This document shows positions 39,014 through 46,195 of a stretch of DNA of 64,000 nucleotides, piece after piece. The position numbers and the translations under genes were made by a program. The notes below the pieces were generated by a model. That model had not been told where the DNA came from, did not search any database, and was given only the letters and a program-made list of their open reading frames with translations. The stretch is taken from positions 75,081-139,080 of the forward strand of contig JBNMHO010000002.1 in NCBI GenBank assembly GCA_050872785.1, in the 5' to 3' direction. The stretch is from UBA7862 sp050872785 (lineage in GTDB: Bacteria; Bacillota; Clostridia; Christensenellales; UBA1242). How positions within the stretch are numbered: the first letter of the stretch is position 1; each line of letters begins with the position of its first letter.

Positions 39014-39037
39014 CCAAAAACAACATATTGCAGCAAC

Positions 39038-39071
39038 AAAAAAAGAAACCAATTTATTTGGTTTCTTTTTT
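39038..39071. terminator. Bidirectional rho-independent terminator
   Basis: GAAACCAA (39045-39052) pairs with TTGGTTTC (39058-39065) around a 5-nt loop, flanked by A7 and T6. It can serve both the giant gene (+) and the convergent gene ending at 39169 (-). Confidence 0.85.
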
Positions 39072-39148
39072 GCTATATATTTGCTATATATTTGCTATAT
39101 ATTTGCTATATATTTGCTATATATTTGCTATATATTTGCTATATTTTT
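39072..39148. repeat. Tandem 11-bp repeat (GCTATATATTT)n, seven copies
   Basis: GCTATATATTT starts at 39072, 39083, 39094, 39105, 39116, 39127 and 39138; six copies are perfect and the last decays into a T-run. It lies between the terminator of the giant gene and the 3' end of the convergent gene. Such short perfect tandem arrays are typically variable in copy number. Confidence 0.9.
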
Positions 39149-39168
39149 TATAGGTTTTCCACAAGAGG

Positions 39169-40050
39169 TTATTCTTTGTTGATAACAATTTTAACTTCGG
39201 TGCCGTCGATTTCAACATTTGCGTTGCTGTTTGCTAGGCAAGTGAGAAGTCCTTTGTTGTTTTCTTCAACGGAACTGTCGCCAAACAAAAGGGCAGTGAT
39301 ATTTTTGTTTATCATTTCTGCAAGGTCTTGTTCGCCCAAGAATTTGTTTATAATCTTGTTGATTTCTGAAGTATCTTCGGCTTTCATGTTGTTAAGTGTT
39401 ATGTCTTTGCTTTCCACAAATTCAAATTCGCTTCCAGCAATGCATTTTGTTGTGAAATTGGTTGTTACATAAAGCGTGTCTGGAATATAGTTTCTGATAA
39501 TTTTTGTAAAGATATTGCCGTTCTTTGAAATCTCTTCCTTTGTTGCTTTGAAGTTGATTTTTGCGATAACTTTGCAGTCGAACTTTCCGTCTGTTTGAAG
39601 ATTGCTGAATTCCATTGAAAGAATTTCTACGTCAGCATTGTCAAGTGCAAAAGCCTTTTGATCCAAACTGTGCAAAAGGGAATTTGCCAGCCCAGCAACT
39701 TGCTTGCCGCTGAGTTTAATTGTGCCTTGAAGTGCCGACCCTTGATAATCTGTTAGTGAAAACTCTTTGCTCCCGTCCTCGTTTGTTTTATAGATTTGTC
39801 CACCTTTGCCCGAGCCAAACATGTTGTCAAGTGTTATCACGATGTCGTCATCTGTATATTTGTCTGGCACAACTTGTTCTTCGCTTGGTGGAGTTTGAAT
39901 TGCCTTTATCTGCGCCCTCGCTTTCAAAATGTCAACCCCCGTTGTTGCCTTTATTCCAACATACACCGCAACCGACAGCCCAAAAACAACCACTGCGAAA
40001 ATGATAAGACCCTTGAGCAGCCCCAAAAGACCACTAGATTTTTTTGCCAT
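39169..40050 (-). CDS. Membrane-anchored hypothetical protein
   Basis: A 293-residue protein. A short basic N-terminus is followed by one strong hydrophobic helix at about residues 8-31 (LIIFAVVVFGLSVAVYVG). The long hydrophilic domain behind it is probably outside the membrane. There is no lipobox and no cell-wall signal. The ribosome binding site AGGGGG lies 6 nt before the ATG at 40050, and a TATAAT (40070-40075, minus strand) just upstream would give a very short leader. The C-terminus (VEIDGTEVKIVINKE) ends near the 11-bp tandem repeat. It is convergent with the giant surface gene. I do not recognise the family; an extracytoplasmic role is inferred only from the anchor. Confidence 0.8.
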   Translation of the reverse strand: MAKKSSGLLGLLKGLIIFAVVVFGLSVAVYVGIKATTGVDILKARAQIKAIQTPPSEEQVVPDKYTDDDIVITLDNMFGSGKGGQIYKTNEDGSKEFSLTDYQGSALQGTIKLSGKQVAGLANSLLHSLDQKAFALDNADVEILSMEFSNLQTDGKFDCKVIAKINFKATKEEISKNGNIFTKIIRNYIPDTLYVTTNFTTKCIAGSEFEFVESKDITLNNMKAEDTSEINKIINKFLGEQDLAEMINKNITALLFGDSSVEENNKGLLTCLANSNANVEIDGTEVKIVINKE

Positions 40051-40182
40051 AATTTACCCCCTAGTAAATATTATATTAAAAATAGTTTATCACACATACA
40101 AATCTATTTCAAAACGCTTTTCACAAAATTTCTCCAGCAAAACAAAAATTTGTTACTATGAACAAAAAAACAAGAAAGCCCC

Positions 40183-40505
40183 TCACTTGCTCGTTAGAGC
40201 AAATATATGCAAATTTTTTCAGTAATTTTTTGTTAAATGAAATTGGCTTTCAGCCAATGATATTGACCAACGGTCAAAAATATTTCCCTTGGTCAATGAT
40301 ATTACTCATTTCATTCGTAATGATATGATATTTGCTTAACTGATCCTATCATTCTTTTTGAGAATATATGAACCCTCGCTTCATTTATTTTATTACAAAA
40401 TATATGAACCCTCGCTTTGCTCGGAACCATATATTCAAAAAGAATATCATTCACGAAGTGAATATCATTGCGAAGCAATTTCACTTGCTCGTCAGAGCAA
40501 ATATC
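40183..40505. repeat. Hairpin-rich intergenic repeat array
   Basis: The unit TCACTTGCTCGT-[TC]-AGAGCAAATAT (24 bp) occurs at 40183-40206 and 40481-40504. Between the copies are perfect small hairpins: ATTGGCT/AGCCAAT (40242-40258), TTGACC/GGTCAA (40263-40277), ATTCAC/GTGAAT (40449-40463) and ATTGC/GCAAT (40467-40479). A 19-bp direct repeat, AATATATGAACCCTCGCTT, lies at 40363 and 40399. A larger inverted repeat pairs 40351-40370 with 40428-40445. No gene is visible in this stretch. Confidence 0.8.
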
Positions 40506-40508
40506 ATT

Positions 40509-40546
40509 GTGAAAAAAGACCTTCCTTTCGGAAAGTCTTTTTTCAC
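40509..40546 (-). terminator. Terminator of the tRNA-Met/tRNA-Glu operon
   Basis: GTGAAAAAAGAC (40509-40520) pairs with GTCTTTTTTCAC (40535-40546), with an inner TTCC/GGAA stem. It lies 3 nt downstream of the encoded CCA of tRNA-Glu on the minus strand. Confidence 0.85.
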
Positions 40547-40549
40547 TAC

Positions 40550-40624
40550 TGGTGACCCCAACGGGATTCGAACCCATGATACCACCGTGAAAGGGTGGTG
40601 TCTTAACCGCTTGACCATGGGGCC
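40550..40624 (-). tRNA. tRNA-Glu (anticodon TTC)
   Basis: On the minus strand the acceptor GGCCCCA pairs with TGGGGTC (one G-T pair). The anticodon stem CCACC/GGTGG encloses the loop CTTTCAC, anticodon TTC. The T-loop is TTCGAAT. Discriminator A is followed by an encoded CCA (40550-40552). Confidence 0.95.
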
Positions 40625-40635
40625 ATTGTCTGTAT

Positions 40636-40711
40636 TGGTGGTGGCGGTAAGATTTGAACTTACGACCTTTCGGGTATGAACCGAATGCTATAACCACTAA
40701 GCCACGCCACC
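40636..40711 (-). tRNA. tRNA with CAT anticodon (elongator Met, or Ile2)
   Basis: The acceptor GGTGGCG pairs with CGCCACC. The anticodon stem TTCGG/CCGAA encloses TTCATAC, anticodon CAT, and the CCA is encoded. The fully paired first base pair (G1-C72) argues against initiator tRNA. Elongator Met is the default. A tRNA-Ile with lysidine at position 34 (substrate of the TilS encoded at 58352) cannot be excluded by eye. It lies 11 nt upstream of tRNA-Glu in one transcript. Confidence 0.9.
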
Positions 40712-40733
40712 AAACCACTAACTAAGCCTCTTG

Positions 40734-40762
40734 ATTATAAAGCAAAATAAAAATTCTGTCAA
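40734..40762 (-). promoter_or_regulatory. Consensus promoter of the tRNA-Met/tRNA-Glu operon
   Basis: On the minus strand, TTGACA (40757-40762), a 17-nt spacer and TATAAT (40734-40739): a perfect sigma-A consensus, 22 nt upstream of the tRNA. Confidence 0.9.
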
Positions 40763-40893
40763 CATATTTTTTCAAAATATTTTCAAAGTTTACAAATTTT
40801 TTTTATTTTTATCAAAATTTATGATTTTTTAGCCCATTTTCTTGCCAGAAATATGTAAAATTCCATATAAATTGGCATTTTGCACAATTCCGC

Positions 40894-40922
40894 TTGACAA
40901 ATCTTTTTATTAAAACTACACT
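40894..40922 (+). promoter_or_regulatory. Promoter of InlB-repeat protein 1
   Basis: TTGACA (40894-40899), a 17-nt spacer, then TACACT (40917-40922). It aligns without gaps with the promoter of the paralog at 46547-46575 (22 of 29 positions identical), so the two genes are probably controlled alike. Confidence 0.75.
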
Positions 40923-40954
40923 TTTTGTAGATAATATGATTAAAAGGTGAAGCG

Positions 40955-41974
40955 ATGAGAAGGTTTTGGGACAAGGCTAGGGTGTGGATGTTATGCATAA
41001 ATTATGTTCTTGTTATGGGACTTTTGTGTGTGATTATCTTCGGTGCAACTGTTCAAAATACTTCGTCCAATGTCACCGTAACCTATAATCGCCCAACTTA
41101 CACTGCAACTTTTGACGCAAATGGCGGAAGTTGCGACACAACAAGCAAAAATGTCAAACTTGGTGACAATTATGGCTCACTTCCAACCCCAACACGCACT
41201 GGCTACAACTTTGGCGGCTGGTTTTTGGGAAGTTCTGCTGTGTCAAGCAGCACTCAATATAAAACAGTTGGCAACACAACTTTAACTGCAAGTTGGTCTG
41301 CAAAAACATATACAATTACAAGTGGAACAAACATCACTGGCGCAAGCATTTCCGTTCCCTCAAGCGGAACTTTTGGGAGTGGCATTTCAATCTCCTCAAG
41401 CGGCAGTGCAACAGGCTACACTTATTCATTAACAAATATTAAAATCTATTCTGGCAACTCCACCAGCGGAACTTTGCTTGCGACAATAAATTCAACTTCC
41501 TCCTCTTGGACGATGAGCGGAACTTACTACTCGTCAATCTACGTCTATGCCACTTGGACAAGAAGTGCAATCGCAACCACCATTTCTGCAAGTTCGACTT
41601 CAGTTTCATTCACATCAAATGGATATACTACAAGTCCAATAGTTACAATTACCGCCGGCGGAGGTGGTGGCAAATGGGTCTATAGTGTTGTAAGTTGTTC
41701 AACCAGTGCCAGTTCTTTTGAAATTAAAAGAGGAGATTGTGACCCAAATACTAACTATACACTTTCTACGACTGGAGAAACTACTGCTTCAATCACTTTT
41801 ACTATAGTTGGAGGAATTGCTGTAAAAAAACATGGAACATTAGGAAATGTTGTTATTGTACCTTATCAAACAACCTATACTTATGTAATACAAGCAAAGA
41901 GCGTTTATAATGGAACGACTGCTCAGATAACGGTTAAATTCATTGCAGACCCGGATCCCAATGATTTCCCCTGA
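40955..41974 (+). CDS. Small InlB-repeat surface protein 1
   Basis: A 339-residue protein with a basic N-terminus and one hydrophobic segment at about residues 12-31 (MLCINYVLVMGLLCVIIFGAT), a signal anchor or signal peptide without lipobox. Next is one Flg_new/InlB-type unit (TATFDANGGSCDTT...GYNFGGWFLGS...LTASW). A long Ser/Thr/Gly-rich region of short strands follows. The C-terminal module has TAGGGGGKWVYSVVS and TYTYVIQAKSVYNGTTAQITV. No sortase motif. AAGGTGA (40944-40950) lies 4 nt before the ATG. N-terminus, InlB unit and C-terminal module are shared with the gene at 46719, so the two are paralogs. Surface location is inferred; a ligand is not known. Confidence 0.85.
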   Translation: MRRFWDKARVWMLCINYVLVMGLLCVIIFGATVQNTSSNVTVTYNRPTYTATFDANGGSCDTTSKNVKLGDNYGSLPTPTRTGYNFGGWFLGSSAVSSSTQYKTVGNTTLTASWSAKTYTITSGTNITGASISVPSSGTFGSGISISSSGSATGYTYSLTNIKIYSGNSTSGTLLATINSTSSSWTMSGTYYSSIYVYATWTRSAIATTISASSTSVSFTSNGYTTSPIVTITAGGGGGKWVYSVVSCSTSASSFEIKRGDCDPNTNYTLSTTGETTASITFTIVGGIAVKKHGTLGNVVIVPYQTTYTYVIQAKSVYNGTTAQITVKFIADPDPNDFP

Positions 41975-42040
41975 TTTGTGAAGCAATAATGTTTATGCAT
42001 TTGATAAAATGATAGTAATGATCTCTTATAATATTAAACT

Positions 42041-42067
42041 GACTGAGAAATCTCTCTCAGTCTTTTT
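42041..42067 (+). terminator. Rho-independent terminator
   Basis: GACTGAGA (42041-42048) pairs with TCTCAGTC (42055-42062) around a 6-nt loop, followed by T5. It ends the transcript of the InlB-repeat gene at 40955. Confidence 0.85.
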
Positions 42068-42107
42068 GTTTTTTGGATAAGATGTGGTAGAATATGGGTG
42101 GAGAGAA

Positions 42108-42824
42108 ATGGACGAAAATTTGAATTTTGAAAATCATGAGCAACTTGTAAAGGTTTTGGAAAAGAACGCAAGCCAAAAGTCCAGTCTTTTTAACAAAAAA
42201 CTGATTGCAACTGAGTATAAGATTTTGGGTTGGAAGTTGCCATATCTAAGAGATTTAGCCAAACAAATTGTTAAGAACAACAAGCAAGACATTGTCTTGA
42301 GCCGCTTTGATTTTACATATTATGAAGAAATTATATTGTTCGATTTTGTTTTATCTCTTGCCAAAATGGACGAGCAAAAACGCATAAAGATTTTGGACAA
42401 ACTTATAGCAAATTTTGACAACTGGAGTGTTGTGGATAGCCTTTGCTCAAGTTTGAAATCTGTCAAAAAGAATAAAGTCCTTTATCTTGACTGCATCAAG
42501 TCTTGCATGGAAGACAACCACGAATACAAAGTGAGAGTGGGGATAGTTCTACTTATGAATTATTATCTTGACGAGGAAAACTTGGAAGAAATTATGTCAC
42601 TTGTTGCCCATGCAAACCACCCAGAACATTATTATGTCCAAATGGCACAAGCATGGTTCTTTGCCACGAGTTTTGCAAAACGTTTTGACGAAACACTGTC
42701 CTATCTTTCAAAGAACAAGAACTTACTTGCAGAAAAGACAATAAGAAAAACAATTTCAAAATGCAACGACAGTTTCCGTCTAACCACCGAACAGAAGAAG
42801 AAAATTAAAGAAAAACTATCATAA
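42108..42824 (+). CDS. DNA alkylation repair protein (AlkD-like HEAT-repeat glycosylase)
   Basis: A 238-residue cytosolic protein of the AlkD-like family, which removes alkylated bases with a HEAT-like helical scaffold. Visible family features are the N-terminal LGWKLPYLRDLAKQI helix, the DFTYYEEIILFDFVLSLAK helix and DNWSVVDSLCSSLKS, which carries the conserved Trp-Asp region. The C-terminal YYVQMAQAWFFATSFAKRF and RKTISKCNDSFRLT are typical of this family. ATG 42108 is preferred: GGTGGAG (42097-42103) precedes it by 4 nt, whereas an in-frame GTG at 42084 has no site. It shares a bidirectional terminator with the convergent small gene. Exact base specificity cannot be read from sequence. Confidence 0.88.
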   Translation: MDENLNFENHEQLVKVLEKNASQKSSLFNKKLIATEYKILGWKLPYLRDLAKQIVKNNKQDIVLSRFDFTYYEEIILFDFVLSLAKMDEQKRIKILDKLIANFDNWSVVDSLCSSLKSVKKNKVLYLDCIKSCMEDNHEYKVRVGIVLLMNYYLDEENLEEIMSLVAHANHPEHYYVQMAQAWFFATSFAKRFDETLSYLSKNKNLLAEKTIRKTISKCNDSFRLTTEQKKKIKEKLS

Positions 42825-42877
42825 AATGTTGCCACAGAACAAATAAACGAGCAAAGTTGTTGTCAATAGGTTTAAAT

Positions 42878-42907
42878 AAAAAAAGGCTGGAAATCCCAGC
42901 CTTTTTT
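42878..42907. terminator. Bidirectional rho-independent terminator
   Basis: GGCTGG (42885-42890) pairs with CCAGCC (42896-42901), flanked by A-run and T6. It serves the alkylation repair gene (+) and the convergent gene at 42917 (-). Confidence 0.85.
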
Positions 42908-42916
42908 ACTTTGCGA

Positions 42917-43186
42917 TTAACCTTGCAGACCTTGTGCTTGACGGAACATATCTTCCACAACAATGTCATAAATTTCCCCAATGGAAGCACCATATTCAAG
43001 CACTTTCCAAGGTTCGTTTGTGTGGAAATGAATTTTGATAAGTTCGCTGTCGCCAACTACAAGCAAGCAATCTCCAACAAAACAAGTGTTGAAGTGTTCT
43101 CTTATTTTGTCTTCGTCAAGACCTTTGCCCTCAATCAAAAGTTGAGTGTCATATCTGTAGTTAAGTTCTTCGCCTTCGTATTCCAT
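42917..43186 (-). CDS. Free-standing FakA middle-domain-like protein
   Basis: An 89-residue protein. YRYDTQLLIEGKGLDEDKIR, GDCLLVVGDSELIKIHFHTN and PWKVLEYGASIGEIYDIVVEDM match the pattern of the domain between the kinase (DAK2) part and the C-terminal part of FakA/YloV proteins, which phosphorylate fatty acids bound by FakB (DegV). Here neither the kinase nor the C-terminal domain is present, and no FakB-like gene lies in the window. The start has a good ribosome binding site (AAGGAGAG on the minus strand) and a terminator follows, so it looks like a complete small gene, not a fragment. Possible roles are a regulator or accessory subunit of FakA, which is inference. Confidence 0.8.
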   Translation of the reverse strand: MEYEGEELNYRYDTQLLIEGKGLDEDKIREHFNTCFVGDCLLVVGDSELIKIHFHTNEPWKVLEYGASIGEIYDIVVEDMFRQAQGLQG

Positions 43187-43354
43187 AATTCTCTCCTTTT
43201 TACATTTTGATTTTACTTATTTTCTTCCTATGTGTCAAACAATTTGCTTTTATTTTCAAAAAGAGGACTATCTAATTTTGGAAATATCACAAAAAATGCT
43301 TAAAAATTGTTGAAATTCATTGCAAAATATGAAATAATTATTTTAGGAGAAAAA

Positions 43355-44062
43355 ATGCTAGAAATAAAAAACTTAAATTATTCCATTGTCGAAGACGGGA
43401 AAAAATTGGAAATTTTAAAAAATGTCAACTTGAAAGTTAATGACAACGAACTCGTCATTATCACTGGGCAAAACGGCAGTGGCAAATCTACTCTTGCAAA
43501 AATCATGATGGGTATCCTTCCAGCAACAAGCGGTCAAATTTTACTTGACGGCATGGACATCACATCTTTATCCATAACCGACCGAGCAAAACTCGGCATC
43601 GCATATGCCTTTCAGCAACCAACAGTGTTCAAAGGTTTAACTGTAAAAGACTTAATTGACATTGCAACAGGCGGAACAAACACAGTTGCCACCGCTTGCA
43701 ACTTTTTAAGCCGTGTCGGACTTTGTGCCAGGGAATATGTAAATAGAGAAGTTAATTCCAAACTTTCTGGTGGGGAACTTAAACGAATTGAACTCGCCCT
43801 GCTTCTTGCCAGAAACTGCAAACTTAATATTTGTGACGAACCCGAGGCTGGCATTGACCTTTGGAGTTTTGATGCACTTGTGCAACTTTTTCAAAGCGAA
43901 AAGCGAACATTTGTCGTCATAAGTCACCAAAAGAAACTTATTGAAATTGCTTCAAAAGTTATTCTTATGGAAAACGGGCAAGTCAAAAAATCTGGAAGTT
44001 ACAAAGAAGTTGCACCATATTTGCAACCGGTCGTTTGTGACAAATTGGAGGGACAAGCATGA
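43355..44062 (+). CDS. sufC: SufC-type Fe-S assembly ATPase
   Basis: A 235-residue soluble ABC ATPase of the SUF Fe-S cluster machinery, which drives the SufB-type scaffold. Walker A is GQNGSGKST (residues 38-46), the Q-loop is YAFQQPTVFKGLTV, the signature is LSGGE (137-141), Walker B ends in CDEPEAG (160-166) and the switch His is in VVISHQKK. CDEP with a short helical domain is characteristic of SufC rather than of transporters. ATG 43355 is preferred because AGGAGA (43345-43350) precedes it; upstream in-frame starts lack a site. The stop overlaps the next start (ATGA), giving tight coupling with sufB. Possible promoter: TTGAAA (43310) and AATAAT (43333). Confidence 0.92.
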   Translation: MLEIKNLNYSIVEDGKKLEILKNVNLKVNDNELVIITGQNGSGKSTLAKIMMGILPATSGQILLDGMDITSLSITDRAKLGIAYAFQQPTVFKGLTVKDLIDIATGGTNTVATACNFLSRVGLCAREYVNREVNSKLSGGELKRIELALLLARNCKLNICDEPEAGIDLWSFDALVQLFQSEKRTFVVISHQKKLIEIASKVILMENGQVKKSGSYKEVAPYLQPVVCDKLEGQA

Positions 44063-44988
44063 ACACTTTAACAGAACAAGAAAAAATTTTGCTTGAAAAA
44101 ATCTCCGACTTGCACGACATTCCACAAGCGGGGGCATTTAATATCAGACGCAACGGCAAGTTGGTCGCACGAAATGTGGATAATGAGATAAATATTGTTT
44201 CCAAAAAGGATAAAGACGGCATTGACATTATCGTCAAAGACGGAACAAAAAACAAAAGTGTTCATATCCCCGTCCTTCTCAGTCAAGAAGGCTTTGAAGA
44301 TATGGTTTACAATGACTTTTACATCGGCGACAACTGTGACGTCCTAATTGCCGCTGGTTGCGGAATTCACAATGCAAGTTCCAAAAAATCTAGGCATAAT
44401 GGCATACACAGTTTTCACATCGGCAACAACTCATATGTAAAATATGTGGAACGCCACCTCGGCATGGGCAAAAATAAAGCAAAACGTGTCCTTGACCCAG
44501 TGACCACTGTTGACATGAAAAATGGAAGCGTGTTTGAAATGGAAACTTTGCAACTGTCTGGTGTGTCGGGGGCAAAAAGAGTGACAAAAGCAGTGGTGGG
44601 AGAAAATTCGACTTTGCTCATAAACGAAAAAATATTGACCGAAAACTCAGCCCATGCTTCGACCAATTTTGAAGTGCAACTTGTTGGGGATAACTCAAAA
44701 GTTGATGTCGTGTCGCACGCAGTGGCAAGGAACAAGAGTAAGCAATTTTTTGTTTCAAAAGTCGTTGGCAAGGCAAAATGCTTTGGACACGTGGAATGTG
44801 ACGGAATTTTGTGTGATGACGCACAAATTTCATCAACTCCAGAAATTTTGGCACAAAATAGAGATGCAAGTCTAGTCCACGAAGCAGCAATCGGCAAAAT
44901 ATCCCAAGACCAACAAAACAAACTTATGACCATGGGACTCACTGCCCAAGAAGCAGAAAAAGCAATTATCAACGGATTTTTGAAATGA
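44059..44988 (+). CDS. sufB: SufB/SufD-type Fe-S scaffold protein
   Basis: A 309-residue scaffold of the SufBD family with the right-handed beta-helix core: DNCDVLIAAGCGIHNASS, HNGIHSFHIGNNSYVKYVERH, KNGSVFEMETLQLSGVSG and SKQFFVSKVVGKAKCFGHVECDGILCDDAQISSTPE. The C-terminal helix region LVHEAAIGKISQDQQNKLMTMGL is the classical SufB/D ending. It is clearly shorter than standard SufB (about 470 residues) because the N-terminal extension is missing. It overlaps sufC by 4 nt and no sufD, sufS or sufU is adjacent. The pair therefore resembles the two-component minimal SUF-like systems (SmsC-SmsB type). The scaffold role is from the family; which cysteines hold the cluster is not established here. 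Confidence 0.9.
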   Translation: MNTLTEQEKILLEKISDLHDIPQAGAFNIRRNGKLVARNVDNEINIVSKKDKDGIDIIVKDGTKNKSVHIPVLLSQEGFEDMVYNDFYIGDNCDVLIAAGCGIHNASSKKSRHNGIHSFHIGNNSYVKYVERHLGMGKNKAKRVLDPVTTVDMKNGSVFEMETLQLSGVSGAKRVTKAVVGENSTLLINEKILTENSAHASTNFEVQLVGDNSKVDVVSHAVARNKSKQFFVSKVVGKAKCFGHVECDGILCDDAQISSTPEILAQNRDASLVHEAAIGKISQDQQNKLMTMGLTAQEAEKAIINGFLK

Positions 44989-44989
44989 T

Positions 44990-45019
44990 AAAAAACTCAA
45001 CCATTTGGTTGAGTTTTTT
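44990..45019. terminator. Bidirectional rho-independent terminator
   Basis: AAAAAACTCAACC (44990-45002) pairs perfectly with GGTTGAGTTTTTT (45007-45019). It lies directly after sufB and can also serve the convergent gene ending at 45080. Confidence 0.9.
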
Positions 45020-45079
45020 GCTGTAAAGATATTTTCTACATTTGGCTATATAAGCGGAACTTGTAAAATATAATTTTTG

Positions 45080-46144
45080 TTATTTTGTAAGTTCTTGCTT
45101 GTAATTTATGTCAAGCATTTCGCAAGTTGGAACATAGCCTGCTGGTGCTTTTACAAGGTCTGGAAGACGGTTGACAATGCTTGCGCAGGTAAGTTCAACT
45201 GTTTGTGGCTTGTTGACAACAATAGTAGTTGTTGGTTCGCCTTCAACTGTCCATTCGTTTTGGTCAAATTCGTCTGGACCATACACTTTTCCAATGCATT
45301 GGGTTTCAAGCGTAATTCCTTCTTTAGTTTTTGTTGTAACAACTGCACTCATGCCTGTTGCGTCACCTTTCTTAATTGTCATGCCAAGAGTTGATGACTT
45401 AAGGTCTTTTTTATAAGTTTGTGGCACGCATTTTTGAGTTTGTGACAAAACGTGCAAGCCCAGTTTTTCGCAAAGCCAGCCATTAACTGTCCACATATAT
45501 GAAGGGGAATAGTTGCCAGCATTTATAAGTTTTTGGCGTTCTTCGTCTGGAATTCTGTCCACAGAAGCAATTTTTTCGTCAAATTCTTTAAGAGAAAGCC
45601 CCGCACCATGAACTTGTGCAAGTGCGATGCCATAATCTTCAACATTGTAGGAAGATTTGCCAACAATTCTGGTGATTTTTTGCGTTGTCCCGCAAAGGAC
45701 TGAAATCAAACTTCCCCAAGAAGTGTCTTGATAGCCACTGCCTGATAGTGTGCAGTTGTGTTCTTTTGCAACTTTGTCAAGTTTCTTTGTAAGTTTTGGA
45801 TTGGAATTCATTGGATAGAATGCTTCTTCGCAAGTGGAAATGGCGTTTACCCCTGCGTTTGCGCATGCAAGCATTGCTGGATAAATATCATTCATAAGGC
45901 TCATTGTTGTGATGATAGCACAATCTGGCTTCATTTTCTTAAGCCCGCTTTCAAGGTCTTTGACGTCTTGAATAATAACGCCTCTGTCTTTTCCACCAAG
46001 AACACATGAAATGTCTTTGCCAATTCTGTCTTTTGCAATGTCATACGCACAGCAAATTGTGCCACCTTTTTCTTCCACATAGCGCATGGTGTAAACAGAC
46101 ATCTTTCCGCACCCAATTTGTGCAACTTTCAAATATTTTTTCAT
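45080..46144 (-). CDS. 2,4-diaminopentanoate dehydrogenase-like oxidoreductase
   Basis: A 354-residue NAD(P)-dependent amine dehydrogenase-like protein. A Rossmann start (KVAQIGCGKMSVYTMRYV) is followed by DCAIITTMSLMNDIYPAMLACANAGVNAIST, as in dihydrodipicolinate-reductase-type N-domains. HNCTLSGSGYQDTSWGSLISVL and the C-terminal part resemble 2,4-diaminopentanoate dehydrogenase (Ord) of clostridial ornithine fermentation. No other ornithine-pathway gene is in the window, so the substrate remains open. The start has AAGGAGT 5 nt upstream on the minus strand. A hairpin-forming inverted repeat at 46173-46195 overlaps the likely promoter, suggesting a repressor site. It is monocistronic and convergent with sufCB. 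Confidence 0.8.
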   Translation of the reverse strand: MKKYLKVAQIGCGKMSVYTMRYVEEKGGTICCAYDIAKDRIGKDISCVLGGKDRGVIIQDVKDLESGLKKMKPDCAIITTMSLMNDIYPAMLACANAGVNAISTCEEAFYPMNSNPKLTKKLDKVAKEHNCTLSGSGYQDTSWGSLISVLCGTTQKITRIVGKSSYNVEDYGIALAQVHGAGLSLKEFDEKIASVDRIPDEERQKLINAGNYSPSYMWTVNGWLCEKLGLHVLSQTQKCVPQTYKKDLKSSTLGMTIKKGDATGMSAVVTTKTKEGITLETQCIGKVYGPDEFDQNEWTVEGEPTTTIVVNKPQTVELTCASIVNRLPDLVKAPAGYVPTCEMLDINYKQELTK

Positions 46145-46172
46145 AAATACTCCTTTTTGTTAAACCTAGAAT

Positions 46173-46195
46173 GGAAATCTTATCTAAGTATTTCC
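46173..46195. promoter_or_regulatory. Inverted repeat, possible operator of the oxidoreductase gene
   Basis: GGAAAT pairs with ATTTCC and CTTA with TAAG, giving a 10-bp stem with one bulged T over 23 bp. It lies 28 nt upstream of the start at 46144 and overlaps a possible -10 (TAAGAT on the minus strand, with TTGAGA 18 nt further upstream). Confidence 0.35.

Noticed and set aside
38900..39013. Sortase sorting signal at the C-terminus of the giant protein
   Set aside because: There is no LPxTG-like motif followed by a hydrophobic helix and basic tail; the last residues (LKLKYVSLK) do not fit.
42805..43056. Minus-strand ORF of 83 codons overlapping the FakA-like gene
   Set aside because: It is a shifted frame of the 42917-43186 gene and its terminator, with no ribosome binding site of its own.
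44415..44972. Minus-strand ORF of 185 codons opposite sufB
   Set aside because: sufB is a clear family member on the plus strand; the antisense frame has Ser/Phe/Leu-biased composition and no start signal.
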